Below are positions 56,062-64,000 of a stretch of 64,000 nucleotides of DNA, piece after piece. Location: NCBI GenBank assembly GCA_043747745.1, contig JAYTOP010000017.1, positions 1 to 64,000 on the forward strand, read 5' to 3'. A program made the position numbers and the translations under genes. A model generated the notes under the pieces. The model saw only the letters and a list, made by a program, of their open reading frames with translations, made no database searches and was not told the origin of the DNA. Origin of the DNA: SZAS-103 sp043747745. Its GTDB lineage: Bacteria > Pseudomonadota > Gammaproteobacteria > Xanthomonadales > Xanthomonadaceae. Every line of letters starts with the position of its first letter. Position 1 is the stretch's first letter.

Positions 56062-56970
56062 ATGATCCATCCAGCCCTGACTACAGACGATCCGACCGCA
56101 CCCGCACCGGCCGCCCGTGTCCTGGACGGCAAGCGCATCGCCGAGGATCTGCTCGACGGGCTGGCCACGCGGGTTGCTGCGCGGATCGCTGTCGGCAAGC
56201 CAAGACCTGGGCTCGCGGTCGTCCTGGTCGGCGGCGACCCGGCTTCGGCGGTCTACGTGCGCAACAAGCGCCGCGCCTGCGAGAAGGTCGGCATACACAC
56301 CCTCGATTTCGATCTGCCTGCGACGACCACCGAGCCGGAATTACTGGCGCTGATCGATCGCCTCAATGACGACACGATGGTGCACGGTATCCTCGTCCAG
56401 TTGCCGCTTCCGGGCATCCCCGACGCGAGCCGCCTGATCCACCGCATCGACCCGCGCAAGGATGTTGACGGCTTCCATCCCGAGAACGTCGGTCATCTCG
56501 CGCTACGCCAGTTCGGCCTGCGCCCGTGCACGCCGCGCGGCATCACGACCTTGCTGGGCTACACCGATCGCCCCGTGCGTGGCGCGAGCGCGACGATCGT
56601 CGGCGTGTCCAACCACGTCGGCCGTCCGATGGCGCTGGAACTGATGATCGCGGGCTGCACGGTCACTTCCTGCCACAAGTTCACGCCGCCAGACGTACTG
56701 CGCCGCCACGTCGGCGAGGCCGATATCCTGGTGGTCGCGGTGGGCAAGCCTGGGCTGATTCCGGGCGAATGGATCAAACCGGGTGCGGTGGTGATCGATG
56801 TCGGCATCAACCGGCTGGAGGATGGTCGCCTGGTTGGCGACGTGGGCTATGCCGAGGCCGCGAAGCGCGCGAGCTGGATCACGCCGGTTCCCGGTGGAGT
56901 AGGGCCGATGACTGTGGCGACGCTGATGCAGAACACGCTGGAAGCTGCGGAAGCAGCTGATGATGCTTAG
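56062..56970 (+). CDS. folD: Methylenetetrahydrofolate dehydrogenase / cyclohydrolase
   Basis: 302 residues. Interconverts methylene-, methenyl- and formyl-tetrahydrofolate. LAVVLVGGDPASAVYVRNKRRACEKVGI (with the catalytic Lys), HGILVQLPLPGIPDASRLIH, DVDGFHPENVG, CTPRGITTLL, IVGVSNHVGRPMALELM and TPVPGGVGPMTVATLMQNT. A Ser-Asn replaces the usual Arg-Ser in the GxSxxVG loop, a small deviation. ATG 56062 adds an Ala/Pro-rich N-terminal extension of about 18 residues before the family start VLDGKRIAEDL. Confidence 0.95.
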   Translation: MIHPALTTDDPTAPAPAARVLDGKRIAEDLLDGLATRVAARIAVGKPRPGLAVVLVGGDPASAVYVRNKRRACEKVGIHTLDFDLPATTTEPELLALIDRLNDDTMVHGILVQLPLPGIPDASRLIHRIDPRKDVDGFHPENVGHLALRQFGLRPCTPRGITTLLGYTDRPVRGASATIVGVSNHVGRPMALELMIAGCTVTSCHKFTPPDVLRRHVGEADILVVAVGKPGLIPGEWIKPGAVVIDVGINRLEDGRLVGDVGYAEAAKRASWITPVPGGVGPMTVATLMQNTLEAAEAADDA

Positions 56971-57068
56971 CCACAGGCTTCACGCACAAGCTGATTGACC
57001 TGCGCCTGACTCTTTGCGCTGTAGATCTCGCTGAGCACCAAAAGCAGGAGTGGGAGCAAGGCCCGCAT
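56967..57068 (-). CDS. Tiny secreted-peptide-like reading frame
   Basis: 33 residues: MRALLPLLLLVLSEIYSAKS then QAQVNQLVREACG and TAA, antisense to the end of folD by 3 bases. The first half looks like a signal peptide with cleavage near SQAQ. No strong ribosome site. It may be the start of a longer exported protein that has been truncated, or chance. Fills most of the folD-guaB gap. Confidence 0.3.
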   Translation of the reverse strand: MRALLPLLLLVLSEIYSAKSQAQVNQLVREACG

Positions 57069-57135
57069 GAAGGAAACGACCGCATGGGGAAGGATGAACC
57101 GGTATAATGGCGCGCTTCCTCACACGGAGCCGCCC

Positions 57136-58593
57136 ATGCTGCGCATCCTGGCCGAAGCGCTGACTTTCGACGACGTTTCGCTGGTGCCTGCGCACTCGAT
57201 CGTCCTGCCTCGGGATGTCAGCCTCCGCGCCCGCCTCACCCGAGGCCTTTCGCTGAATCTTCCGGTCGTCGCCGCGGCGATGGACACCGTCACCGAAGCG
57301 CGCCTCGCGATCACGATGGCGCAGCTCGGCGGTATCGGCATTCTGCACAAGAACATGACGGTCAAGGCGCAGGCATCGCATGTTGCGCAGGTGAAACACT
57401 TCGAAGCCGGGGTGATCCGCGAACCCTTCACCGTCGGCCCCGAAACGACCATCGGCGAAGTCCTCAAGCTCACCCGCGCGCGCAACATCTCCGGTGTGCC
57501 GGTGGTGGAGGGCGACAAGCTCGTCGGCATCGTCACCAGCCGCGACATGCGCTTCGAGAAGAAGCTCGACGATCCGGTCCGACACATCATGACCAAGAAG
57601 GATCGGCTCGTGACCGTGCGCGAAGGCGCGTCCGACGAGGAAGTGCTCGCGCTGCTGCACAAGCACCGCATCGAGAAAGTGCTCGTCGTCAACGACGCCT
57701 TCGAACTGCGCGGGTTGATCACCGTGAAGGACATCCAGAAGGCGCGCGACAATCCCGATTCGGCAAAGGATTCCTCCGAGCGCCTGTGCGTCGGTGCGGC
57801 GGTCGGCGTCGGTGGCGACACCGAGGCGCGCGTCGAAGCGTTGATCCACGCGGGCGTCGACGTGATCGTCGTCGATACCGCGCACGGTTATTCGCAAGGC
57901 GTGCTTGATCGCGTCGCATGGGTCAAGAAGAATTTCCCGGACGTGCAGGTGATCGGCGGCAACATCGTGACCGGCGACGCCGCGCTCGCATTGATGGATT
58001 CGGGCGCGGATGCGGTGAAGGTCGGCGTCGGTCCCGGTTCGATCTGCACGACGCGGATTGTTGCTGGCGTCGGTGTGCCGCAGATCACCGCGGTCGCTAT
58101 GGTCGCCGATGCATTGCAGGATCGCATTCCGCTGATCGCCGATGGCGGCATCCGCTATTCAGGCGATATCGCGAAAGCGATTGCAGCTGGCGCATCGACG
58201 GTGATGATCGGCGGCTTGTTTGCGGGCACCGAGGAAGCGCCTGGCGAGATCGAACTGTTCCAGGGCCGCAGCTACAAGAGCTATCGCGGCATGGGCTCGA
58301 TCGGCGCGATGGAGCAGGGCAGCAAGGACCGTTATTTCCAGGACGCATCCGACGCCGACAAGCTCGTACCTGAAGGCATCGAAGGCCGCGTCCCGTATCG
58401 CGGCACCTTGCGCAACATCGTTCACCAGCTCGCAGGCGGATTGCGCGCATCGATGGGCTATGTCGGCTGCGCGACCATCGAGGACATGCGCAGCAAGCCG
58501 ACCTTCGTCCAGGTCAGTAACGCCGGCGTGCGCGAGAGCCATGTGCATGATGTGCAGATCACCAAGGAACCACCGAATTATCGAGCTGGCTAG
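57136..58593 (+). CDS. guaB: Inosine-5'-monophosphate dehydrogenase
   Basis: 485 residues. FDDVSLVPAHSIVLPRDVSL, AAMDTVTEARLAI, two CBS domains (about 95-205; ISGVPVVEGDKLVGIVTSRD, KVLVVNDAFELRGLITVKD), VDTAHGYSQGV, the active-site loop KVGVGPGSICTTRIVAG with the catalytic Cys, IADGGIRYSGDIAKAIAAGA and the flap YRGMGSIGAMEQGS. ATG 57136 fits the family. First committed GMP step; guaA follows after a 167-base repeat-rich gap. Confidence 0.97.
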   Translation: MLRILAEALTFDDVSLVPAHSIVLPRDVSLRARLTRGLSLNLPVVAAAMDTVTEARLAITMAQLGGIGILHKNMTVKAQASHVAQVKHFEAGVIREPFTVGPETTIGEVLKLTRARNISGVPVVEGDKLVGIVTSRDMRFEKKLDDPVRHIMTKKDRLVTVREGASDEEVLALLHKHRIEKVLVVNDAFELRGLITVKDIQKARDNPDSAKDSSERLCVGAAVGVGGDTEARVEALIHAGVDVIVVDTAHGYSQGVLDRVAWVKKNFPDVQVIGGNIVTGDAALALMDSGADAVKVGVGPGSICTTRIVAGVGVPQITAVAMVADALQDRIPLIADGGIRYSGDIAKAIAAGASTVMIGGLFAGTEEAPGEIELFQGRSYKSYRGMGSIGAMEQGSKDRYFQDASDADKLVPEGIEGRVPYRGTLRNIVHQLAGGLRASMGYVGCATIEDMRSKPTFVQVSNAGVRESHVHDVQITKEPPNYRAG

Positions 58594-58602
58594 TAGAGAA
58601 GC

Positions 58603-58755
58603 GGGATTGGAGGCTAGGGGTTAGGGACTGGTGAAAGCGAGCATCCACAATTCCCGTTCGTCACCAGCGATTTCGTCACCCTTGCAACCGGCATGGCCGG
58701 CGACCAGTCCACCTGCCTTGCGCCAGCCGCTAGTCCCAAGCCCCTAGCCCCTAGG
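58603..58755. repeat. Opposed G-tract and C-tract repeats between guaB and guaA
   Basis: GGGATTGG AGGCTAGG GGTTAGGG ACTGG at 58603-58631 and its opposite CGCTAGT CCCAAGC CCCTAGC CCCTAGG at 58728-58755. CTAGGGGTTAGGG and its complement-like partner can form a long imperfect stem or two quadruplex/i-motif sites. The second arm ends 5 bases before the guaA ATG, so it replaces any ordinary ribosome-binding site. Confidence 0.65.
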
Positions 58756-58760
58756 CATCT

Positions 58761-60344
58761 ATGCAAAACATCCATAGCGACAAAATCCTCATCCTCGATT
58801 TCGGCGCGCAGTACACGCAGCTGATCGCGCGGCGCATCCGCGAGCTCGGCGTGTATTGCGAGATCTGGGCCTGGGATCACGATCCTGCGCAGATCGCAGC
58901 ATTTGCTCCGAAGGGCATCATCCTGTCGGGCGGCCCCGAATCGACGCTTGAGGCGGACTCGCCGCGCGCGCCACAGCAGGCGTTCGAAGCGGGCATTCCA
59001 TTGCTCGGCATCTGCTACGGCATGCAGACGATGGCCGCGCAACTCGGCGGCAAGGTCGAGGGCGATTACCACCGCGAGTTCGGTTACGCGGAAGTCGAAG
59101 TGCTGCGCGCCTGCGCACTGCTCGACGACATGAAGGATCTTCCAGGCCTGCCGCCGCGTCTCGGTGTGTGGATGAGCCATGGCGATCGCGTCACCGCGAC
59201 GCCGCCAGGCTTCAGGACCACCGCGCGCACCGAGAGCGTCGCGATCGCCGCGATGGCCGATGAGACACGTCATTGGTACGGGGTGCAGTTCCACCCCGAA
59301 GTCACCCACACAAAGTCCGGCGCGGCGATGCTCGAGCGCTTCGTCGTCGACATCTGCGGCTGCAAGACGCTCTGGACCGCCGCGAACATCGTCGAAGACC
59401 AGATCGCTCGCGTGCGTGCGCAGGTCGGCGGTGACAACGTGCTGCTGGGGCTGTCGGGCGGCGTCGATTCGTCGGTCGTCGCTGCGCTGCTGCATCGCGC
59501 GCTCGGCGACAGGCTGACCTGCGTGTTCGTCGATACCGGCCTGCTACGTTGGCAGGAAGGCGACCAGGTGATGGCGGCCTTTGCTGCTGCCTCCGATGCC
59601 AATGGATTGGGCGTGAAGGTGATCCGCGTCAATGCGGCCGATCGCTATTTCGCGGCGTTGGCTGGCGTCAGCGACCCGGAAGCCAAGCGCAAGATCATCG
59701 GCAAGCTGTTCGTCGAGATCTTCGACGAGGAATCCGCCAAGCTCACAAACGTGAAGTGGCTCGCACAGGGCACGATCTATCCGGACGTGATCGAATCGGC
59801 CGGCAGCAAGACCGGCAAGGCGCACGTCATCAAGTCGCACCACAACGTCGGCGGCCTGCCGGAGCACATGAAACTCGGACTCGTCGAACCGCTGCGCGAG
59901 CTTTTCAAGGACGAGGTGCGACGCATCGGCGTCGAGCTCGGCCTGCCGCGCACGATGGTCTACCGGCATCCGTTCCCGGGGCCTGGACTCGGCGTGCGCA
60001 TCCTCGGCGAGGTGAAACGTGAGTACGCCGAACTACTCGCCCAAGCCGATGCGATCTTCATCGAGGAACTGCGCCGCGCCGACCTGTACGACAAGACCAG
60101 CCAGGCATTCGCGGTGTTCCTGCCGATCAAATCGGTCGGCGTGGTCGGCGATGCGCGAGCCTACGAGTGGGTGATCGCGCTGCGCGCGGTCGAGACCATC
60201 GACTTCATGACCGCGCACTGGGCGCATCTGCCGTACGATTTCCTTGACCTCGTGTCGCGCAGGATCATCAACGAATTGCACGGCATTTCTCGTGTCGTTT
60301 ATGACATCAGCGGCAAGCCGCCCGCGACGATCGAATGGGAGTGA
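58761..60344 (+). CDS. guaA: GMP synthase (glutamine-hydrolysing)
   Basis: 527 residues. Glutaminase domain: ILDFGAQYTQLIARRIRELGVY, GIILSGGPEST, LLGICYGMQTMAAQLGG (Cys near 85), VQFHPEVTHTKSG. ATP pyrophosphatase: VLLGLSGGVDSSVVAALLH (P-loop), VFVDTGLLR. Dimerisation domain: SHHNVGGLPEHMKLGLVEPL, RHPFPGPGLGVRILGEV and YDISGKPPATIEWE. No clear Shine-Dalgarno; the start is preceded by the C-tract repeat. Confidence 0.97.
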   Translation: MQNIHSDKILILDFGAQYTQLIARRIRELGVYCEIWAWDHDPAQIAAFAPKGIILSGGPESTLEADSPRAPQQAFEAGIPLLGICYGMQTMAAQLGGKVEGDYHREFGYAEVEVLRACALLDDMKDLPGLPPRLGVWMSHGDRVTATPPGFRTTARTESVAIAAMADETRHWYGVQFHPEVTHTKSGAAMLERFVVDICGCKTLWTAANIVEDQIARVRAQVGGDNVLLGLSGGVDSSVVAALLHRALGDRLTCVFVDTGLLRWQEGDQVMAAFAAASDANGLGVKVIRVNAADRYFAALAGVSDPEAKRKIIGKLFVEIFDEESAKLTNVKWLAQGTIYPDVIESAGSKTGKAHVIKSHHNVGGLPEHMKLGLVEPLRELFKDEVRRIGVELGLPRTMVYRHPFPGPGLGVRILGEVKREYAELLAQADAIFIEELRRADLYDKTSQAFAVFLPIKSVGVVGDARAYEWVIALRAVETIDFMTAHWAHLPYDFLDLVSRRIINELHGISRVVYDISGKPPATIEWE

Positions 60345-60407
60345 GCAGGGACGCAGTGTCGACCTGTCGTGCAAGCCGAGTCACGAGAAACAGAAACCAA
60401 CCCTGAG

Positions 60408-60440
60408 CCGTTCGTGGTGAGCCTGTCGAACCATGAACGG
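60408..60440. repeat. REP-like palindromic repeat, copy B
   Basis: 33-base imperfect palindrome: CCGTTCGTGGTGAGCC then TGTCGAACCATGAACGG. The arms CCGTTC.TGGT and ACCA.GAACGG pair. It lies between guaA and the GIY-YIG gene. Confidence 0.85.
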
Positions 60441-60460
60441 CGACACGGAGTCCTTACGTC

Positions 60461-61303
60461 ATGAGCTTTTGGGTGTATATCCTCAAGTGTGCGGACGACT
60501 CGTTCTACACTGGTCATACCGACGACCTGGAAAACCGCATAGCCCAGCACCAGGCGGGCGAAATTAGCAGTTGCTATACCCATACGCGCCGACCATTGAC
60601 GCTGATCTTCGATCAGGATTTCCCAACCAGAGAATCGGCCCTGGAGTCTGAAATTCAGATCAAGCGCTGGAGTCGGGCGAAAAAGCAGGCGCTGGCCAAT
60701 CGGGATTGGGACAAGCTCCAAGAGTTGGAGAGGAATCGACAATCCACGGGTCCCGTTCATGGTTCGACAGGCTCACCACGAACGGAGACGGGTGGTTCGA
60801 CAGACTCACCACGAACGGAGCCTGGTTCGTTTTCTGATGCAGACGAGCGCTGGATGCATCACGCGTTGGCGCTCGCCGAACGCGCGGAACGCGTGGACGA
60901 CGAGATCCCGGTTGGGGCTGTCGTCGTCGATACGCATGGCGAATTGCTCGGCGAAGGCTCGAATCGCAACATCACCGATCACGATCCCACTGCGCATGCC
61001 GAGATCGTCGCGATGCGGCAAGCAGGCAAGGCCATTGGCAATCACCGGCTGGTGGGCTGCACACTGTTCGTAACGCTGGAACCTTGTGCGATGTGCGCGA
61101 TGGCGGTGGTGCACGCGCGCATCGCGCGGGTCGTGTACGCGGCATCCGACCCGAAGACCGGCTCGGCCGGTAGCGTGTTCGACCTGCTCGGCGATCCGCG
61201 CCACAACCATCGCGTGGACGTTCAGGGCGGGCTGTTGGCCGGGGAAGCAGGGTCGCGATTGACCGCGTATTTCCGGCGCAAGCGCGGAAAGTCGTCCGGC
61301 TGA
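60461..61303 (+). CDS. tadA: GIY-YIG nuclease domain joined in frame to tRNA adenosine deaminase TadA
   Basis: A 280-residue open frame with two enzymes. Residues 1-92 form a GIY-YIG domain (FWVYILKCADDSFYTGHTDD, LENRIAQHQAGE, ESALESEIQIKRWSRAKKQAL). Residues about 98-125 are a linker read from two REP copies (GSTGSPRTETGG, STDSPRTEPGS). Residues about 126-280 are TadA, which makes inosine-34 in tRNA: WMHHALALAERAE, IPVGAVVVDTHGELLGEG, DPTAHAEIVAMRQAGKA (zinc His and catalytic Glu), TLEPCAMCAMAVVHARI and GSAGSVFDLLGD. There is no stop between them. Independent translation of TadA could begin at ATG 60854, but that trims its usual N-terminus. Whether a fusion protein is made is open. Confidence 0.85.
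   Translation: MSFWVYILKCADDSFYTGHTDDLENRIAQHQAGEISSCYTHTRRPLTLIFDQDFPTRESALESEIQIKRWSRAKKQALANRDWDKLQELERNRQSTGPVHGSTGSPRTETGGSTDSPRTEPGSFSDADERWMHHALALAERAERVDDEIPVGAVVVDTHGELLGEGSNRNITDHDPTAHAEIVAMRQAGKAIGNHRLVGCTLFVTLEPCAMCAMAVVHARIARVVYAASDPKTGSAGSVFDLLGDPRHNHRVDVQGGLLAGEAGSRLTAYFRRKRGKSSG
60753..60818. repeat. REP-like repeats, copies C and D, inside the GIY-YIG::TadA frame
   Basis: Full copy at 60753-60785 (core CGACAGGCTCACCACGAAC with CCGTTC and CGG ends) and a 25-base partial copy at 60794-60818 (core CGACAGACTCACCACGAAC). Both are read in frame, each giving a Gly-Ser-Thr ... Ser-Pro-Arg-Thr-Glu segment of the linker. Confidence 0.88.
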
Positions 61304-61313
61304 TCCTGCGTTG

Positions 61314-61799
61314 CTAGGCGCTTTTTCGTTCCGGCTGTTCCCGCGCCAGTTGCCGGTCCAGGTCGGTTTCGAGCATTGCCAGCGCCAGTCTGGCTTCGCG
61401 CCCGAGGCAGATCGACGCGACCAGCATCAGCAGGACGCCGGCGACCGCCAGCACCAGCGGTACAAGGTCCATGTGCCAGACCAGCACGCTGTCGATCGCG
61501 ATGGCGAGGCTGGTGCCCACGAACGCGGTGACCGAGCCGTACAGCAGGCGAAGTGCCGCGAGCACGAGGCGCGAACGCTTGCGGTGCTGATCGATGCGGG
61601 TGCGCAACTCGCCACCCGGCTCCGCATAGTCGGGGTGTTTGAGTTCGGCGATATCGGCGCGCATCCGATCAACGACCCGCGACAGCCGCGCATTCGACGT
61701 CGCGATGAGCGAAGCGGTCGCGGTCAGGAAGAACGCCGGAGTGATCATCGCCGAGACCACGGCGAAGTGGCTGCTGTCGTAGCTGATCGGCAGTGGCAT
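61314..61799 (-). CDS. DUF2721 membrane protein
   Basis: 161 residues. Three membrane segments: VVSAMITPAFFLTATASLIA, LYGSVTAFVGTSLAIAIDSV and LVPLVLAVAGVLLMLVASI, with a basic cytoplasmic loop ARLSRVVDRMRADIAELKHP between the first two. The ITPAFFLTATASLI...R...R pattern is typical of DUF2721. ATG 61799 starts the family-like N-terminus. Function unknown. Convergent with tadA, divergent from orn. Confidence 0.8.
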   Translation of the reverse strand: MPLPISYDSSHFAVVSAMITPAFFLTATASLIATSNARLSRVVDRMRADIAELKHPDYAEPGGELRTRIDQHRKRSRLVLAALRLLYGSVTAFVGTSLAIAIDSVLVWHMDLVPLVLAVAGVLLMLVASICLGREARLALAMLETDLDRQLAREQPERKSA

Positions 61800-61857
61800 C
61801 GGCGCGCTCCGAAGGACAGGGACGTTATGATGCACGTTCTACCAGCGGATCGAGTCC

Positions 61858-62421
61858 ATGCCGAACCAGAATGACGACAACCTGATCTGGATCGACCTGG
61901 AAATGACCGGGCTGAACCCGGATGCCGATGCGATCATCGAGATCGCCACCCTGGTGACCGACAAGGAACTCACTATCCTCGCCGAAGGCCCGGAGCTTGC
62001 GATCCAGCACCCACTTGCGCGGTTGCAGGCGATGGACGACTGGAACCGCAACCAGCACACGAAGTCCGGGTTGTGGCAGCGGGTGCTGGATTCGACGACG
62101 TCGTTGGCAACGGCCGAGGCGCTGACAGTGGAGTTCCTGAGCAAGTGGATACCCGCTAACAAATCGCCGATCTGCGGCAACTCGATCTGCCAGGACCGGC
62201 GCTTCCTGGTGCGCGGAATGCCTCGCCTGGAGCGGTATTTTCATTACCGCAACCTCGACGTGAGCACGATCAAGGAACTCGCGCGGCGCTGGGCGCCTGG
62301 CGTCGCCAAGGGTTTCGTGAAGAATTCGGCGCACACCGCGCTGAGCGACATCCGCGATTCGGTCGCCGAACTGCGTTACTACCGCCAGTTCATGGGCCGC
62401 CTCGGCGGCGAACGTCCCTGA
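61858..62421 (+). CDS. orn: Oligoribonuclease
   Basis: 187 residues, DEDDh 3'-5' exonuclease that clears 2-5 nt RNA and pGpG. IWIDLEMTGLNPDADAIIEIA (D-x-E), GNSICQDRRFLVRGMPRLE (Asp), FHYRNLDVSTIKELARRW and NSAHTALSDIRDSVAELRYY (His and Asp). Full length. ATG 61858 gives MPNQNDDNLIWIDLEMTGL. Orn finishes c-di-GMP breakdown, so it is needed whatever the state of RpfG. Confidence 0.95.
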   Translation: MPNQNDDNLIWIDLEMTGLNPDADAIIEIATLVTDKELTILAEGPELAIQHPLARLQAMDDWNRNQHTKSGLWQRVLDSTTSLATAEALTVEFLSKWIPANKSPICGNSICQDRRFLVRGMPRLERYFHYRNLDVSTIKELARRWAPGVAKGFVKNSAHTALSDIRDSVAELRYYRQFMGRLGGERP

Positions 62422-62434
62422 GTGCGATGCGGCC

Positions 62435-64000
62435 ATGAATGCAGCACGTCGATTGCTGTGCAAACTGTTCGTCGCCATCGTGTTGTCCGGATGGCTGGTC
62501 GGAGCAGCCTGTGCGCAGCAGCCCGACCGCAAGTCGTTGGGCTCCTGGGCGCGCGAAAGCTGGACGCAGCGGGCCGGCCTGCCGAACGATCAGGTCAACG
62601 CCCTGGCGCAAAGCAGCGATGGCTATTTGTGGATCGGCACACCTGCCGGCCTGGCGCGCTTCAACGGTAGCGAGTTCGTCTATCACGACCGTGGCACGGT
62701 GCCGGAATTGCACGACAACGATATCCGCCACCTGGCGATCGGTCGCTTCAACACGCTGTTGGTCAGCACCGCACGCGGCGGCCTGAGTTTCCTGAATCAA
62801 GGCTACTGGACGGTGACCGGAGTCGATGGCGGCTTGTCGCAGGACACCGTCGTGGCCTCGCAGGAGGACTTCAAGGGCAGGCTCTGGGTGGCCACTGCGA
62901 CGGGTGGCCTCGATTTTTTCGATGGTGGACGCAGGTTGCATTTCGGCAGCCGCAACGGCTTGCCCTCCGACCGCGTGCTCAGTCTGCTGGTGATGCACGA
63001 TGGCAGCGTCTGGGTGGGTACGTCGGCGGGGCTTGCGAAGATCGTCGATGAACAGGTGCAAACCATCAGCGTCAACGCGGGCCTGTTGCCGTCCGGCGCA
63101 GTGAATGCCTTGGCCGAATCGCAGGACCAGGCGCTTTGGGTCGGCACCCAGGCCGGGGCTTACCGGCAACGTTACGGCGAACATCAATTTGAAAAGATGA
63201 CGTCGGATAGCTTCGACGACGTGGTGTTGGCCATCCTCCCGGACTCCTCCAGCCGGGCGCTGATCGGTACATCGCAACGTGGATTGCTATTGGTACGCGA
63301 TGGACGCAGCGAACCCATCCGTGGAGAGAATCCAAACCGCTCATGGCAAGTCGATGCCTTGCTGCGTGCTGACGATGGCAGCATCTGGGTAGGAGGCAAC
63401 CAGGGTTTGCTGCGCCTGCGCGATACGCCGTTTGGCGCTTTCGGCAAGGAACAAGGACTGTCGGACGAGAACGTGCACAGCGTGCTGGAGACCGTCGATG
63501 GGGATGTCTGGATCGGCACGCACAGCGGCCTGGACCGACTCCATGAAGGACAGATGTCGCACATCGCGTCAAGCCAGACGTTCCTCGCATTGGCGCAAGC
63601 CCATGATGGCGGCCTCTGGGTCGGCACCAGCAGCAACGGTGCCATGCATGTGTTGCACGGACAGGTCGATCGCGTGGTCGATCACCGTCACGGACTGCCA
63701 TCGGATCTGGTGCGCGGCATCCTGGAAGATGCCGATGGCACGCTGTGGATCGGCACCAACAAGGGGTTGATGCAACAGGGCAAGAACGCGACGCGGATCT
63801 ACACGGTCGCCGATGGATTGCCCAGCGATGCGGTTCTGGGTTTGCACCGCGATCCAGCCGGACGCTTGTGGATCGGCACCGGCAATGGTGTGGCGTATCG
63901 CAGTGGCGAGCGGTTCGTGCGGGTGCCGCTTGCTGTGCAAAGCATGGTGCAGTCGGTGTACGGCTTCGCGGACGATGCCGACGGGGCGGTATGGATCGCC
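62435..64000 (+). CDS. Two-component-type beta-propeller (Reg_prop) sensor, 3' end beyond the window
   Basis: 522 codons are visible and the frame is open to the edge. Signal peptide KLFVAIVLSGWLVGAACAQQ, then ESWTQRAGLPNDQVNALAQS and a series of about 40-residue propeller blades with the repeated motif DG-x-LWIGT-x-x-GL: DGYLWIGTPAGLARF, DGSVWVGTSAGLAKI, DGSIWVGGNQGLLRL, DGDVWIGTHSGLDRL, DGGLWVGTSSNG, DGTLWIGTNKGL and AGRLWIGTGNGV. Such periplasmic propellers sense ligands for histidine kinase or GGDEF output domains; the output lies outside the window. It starts 13 bases after orn; ATG 62435 is chosen for the signal peptide. Confidence 0.9.
   Translation, partial: MNAARRLLCKLFVAIVLSGWLVGAACAQQPDRKSLGSWARESWTQRAGLPNDQVNALAQSSDGYLWIGTPAGLARFNGSEFVYHDRGTVPELHDNDIRHLAIGRFNTLLVSTARGGLSFLNQGYWTVTGVDGGLSQDTVVASQEDFKGRLWVATATGGLDFFDGGRRLHFGSRNGLPSDRVLSLLVMHDGSVWVGTSAGLAKIVDEQVQTISVNAGLLPSGAVNALAESQDQALWVGTQAGAYRQRYGEHQFEKMTSDSFDDVVLAILPDSSSRALIGTSQRGLLLVRDGRSEPIRGENPNRSWQVDALLRADDGSIWVGGNQGLLRLRDTPFGAFGKEQGLSDENVHSVLETVDGDVWIGTHSGLDRLHEGQMSHIASSQTFLALAQAHDGGLWVGTSSNGAMHVLHGQVDRVVDHRHGLPSDLVRGILEDADGTLWIGTNKGLMQQGKNATRIYTVADGLPSDAVLGLHRDPAGRLWIGTGNGVAYRSGERFVRVPLAVQSMVQSVYGFADDADGAVWIA

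Overview
ORGANISM. The window is GC-rich DNA from a gammaproteobacterium of the Xanthomonadaceae/Rhodanobacteraceae (Lysobacterales) group. Three layouts point there: an arginine cluster built on N-acetylornithine carbamoyltransferase with a fused N-acetylglutamate kinase/synthase; the order smpB-ratA-rnfH / bamE / fur / recN / hrcA-grpE-dnaK-dnaJ-dapB; and the rpf neighbourhood carA-carB-greA-rpfE-recJ ... prfB-lysS-rpfG-rpfC / rpfF-rpfB. Species cannot be named from the sequence. LAYOUT. 1-1.6 kb: cysS (cut by the window edge) and a glycine-zipper envelope protein. 1.9-9.6 kb: arginine biosynthesis (argF', argG, argE, argB, a GNAT gene, argC, argH). 9.7-14.3 kb: a TonB-dependent receptor, then a broken HipA kinase gene and a truncated MmeI-type restriction-modification gene, probably the remains of an accessory island next to smpB. 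14.3-24.5 kb: smpB, ratA, rnfH, bamE, fur, recN, the heat-shock genes hrcA-grpE-dnaK-dnaJ, and dapB. 24.5-29.2 kb: a minus-strand block inserted where dapB usually adjoins carA, led by a tightly packed 2OG-Fe(II) oxygenase / Lgt-like / MJ0619(Tes)-like radical SAM / small membrane protein operon. 29.4-43.6 kb: carA, a secreted protein, carB, greA, rpfE, recJ, a VIT/vWA/DUF2135 protein, prfB (with its programmed frameshift) and lysS. 43.8-49 kb: the DSF quorum-sensing genes rpfG, rpfC and rpfF in ruins, with intact rpfB. 49-64 kb: a D-2-hydroxyglutarate dehydrogenase-like gene divergent from serA, an S9 peptidase, a methyltransferase, small proteins, folD, guaB, guaA, a GIY-YIG::TadA fusion frame, orn, and a beta-propeller sensor cut by the right edge. 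MAIN MESSAGE. Housekeeping genes read cleanly, but two whole functions are decaying. In the arginine pathway argF' has a stop codon, argG a frameshift plus damaged ATP loop, argE a frameshift and argC two stops; argB and argH stay open. In DSF signalling rpfG has two stops and two frameshifts, rpfC a stop, a large deletion of its membrane input and phospho-histidine, a frameshift and loss of Hpt, and rpfF a stop plus a lost 3' end. hipA and the restriction gene are broken too. Several frameshifts are two-base losses in GC-dinucleotide runs. The damage is confined to dispensable functions and is accompanied by active-site substitutions, which suggests real gene loss (a predicted arginine auxotroph without DSF signalling) rather than only sequencing error. 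The best candidate for an undescribed system is the radical SAM / Lgt-like / oxygenase operon at 25.9-29.2 kb. Also notable are a REP-derived linker that joins a GIY-YIG nuclease to tadA, and a VIT protein carrying a TonB-receptor-like sequence tag.
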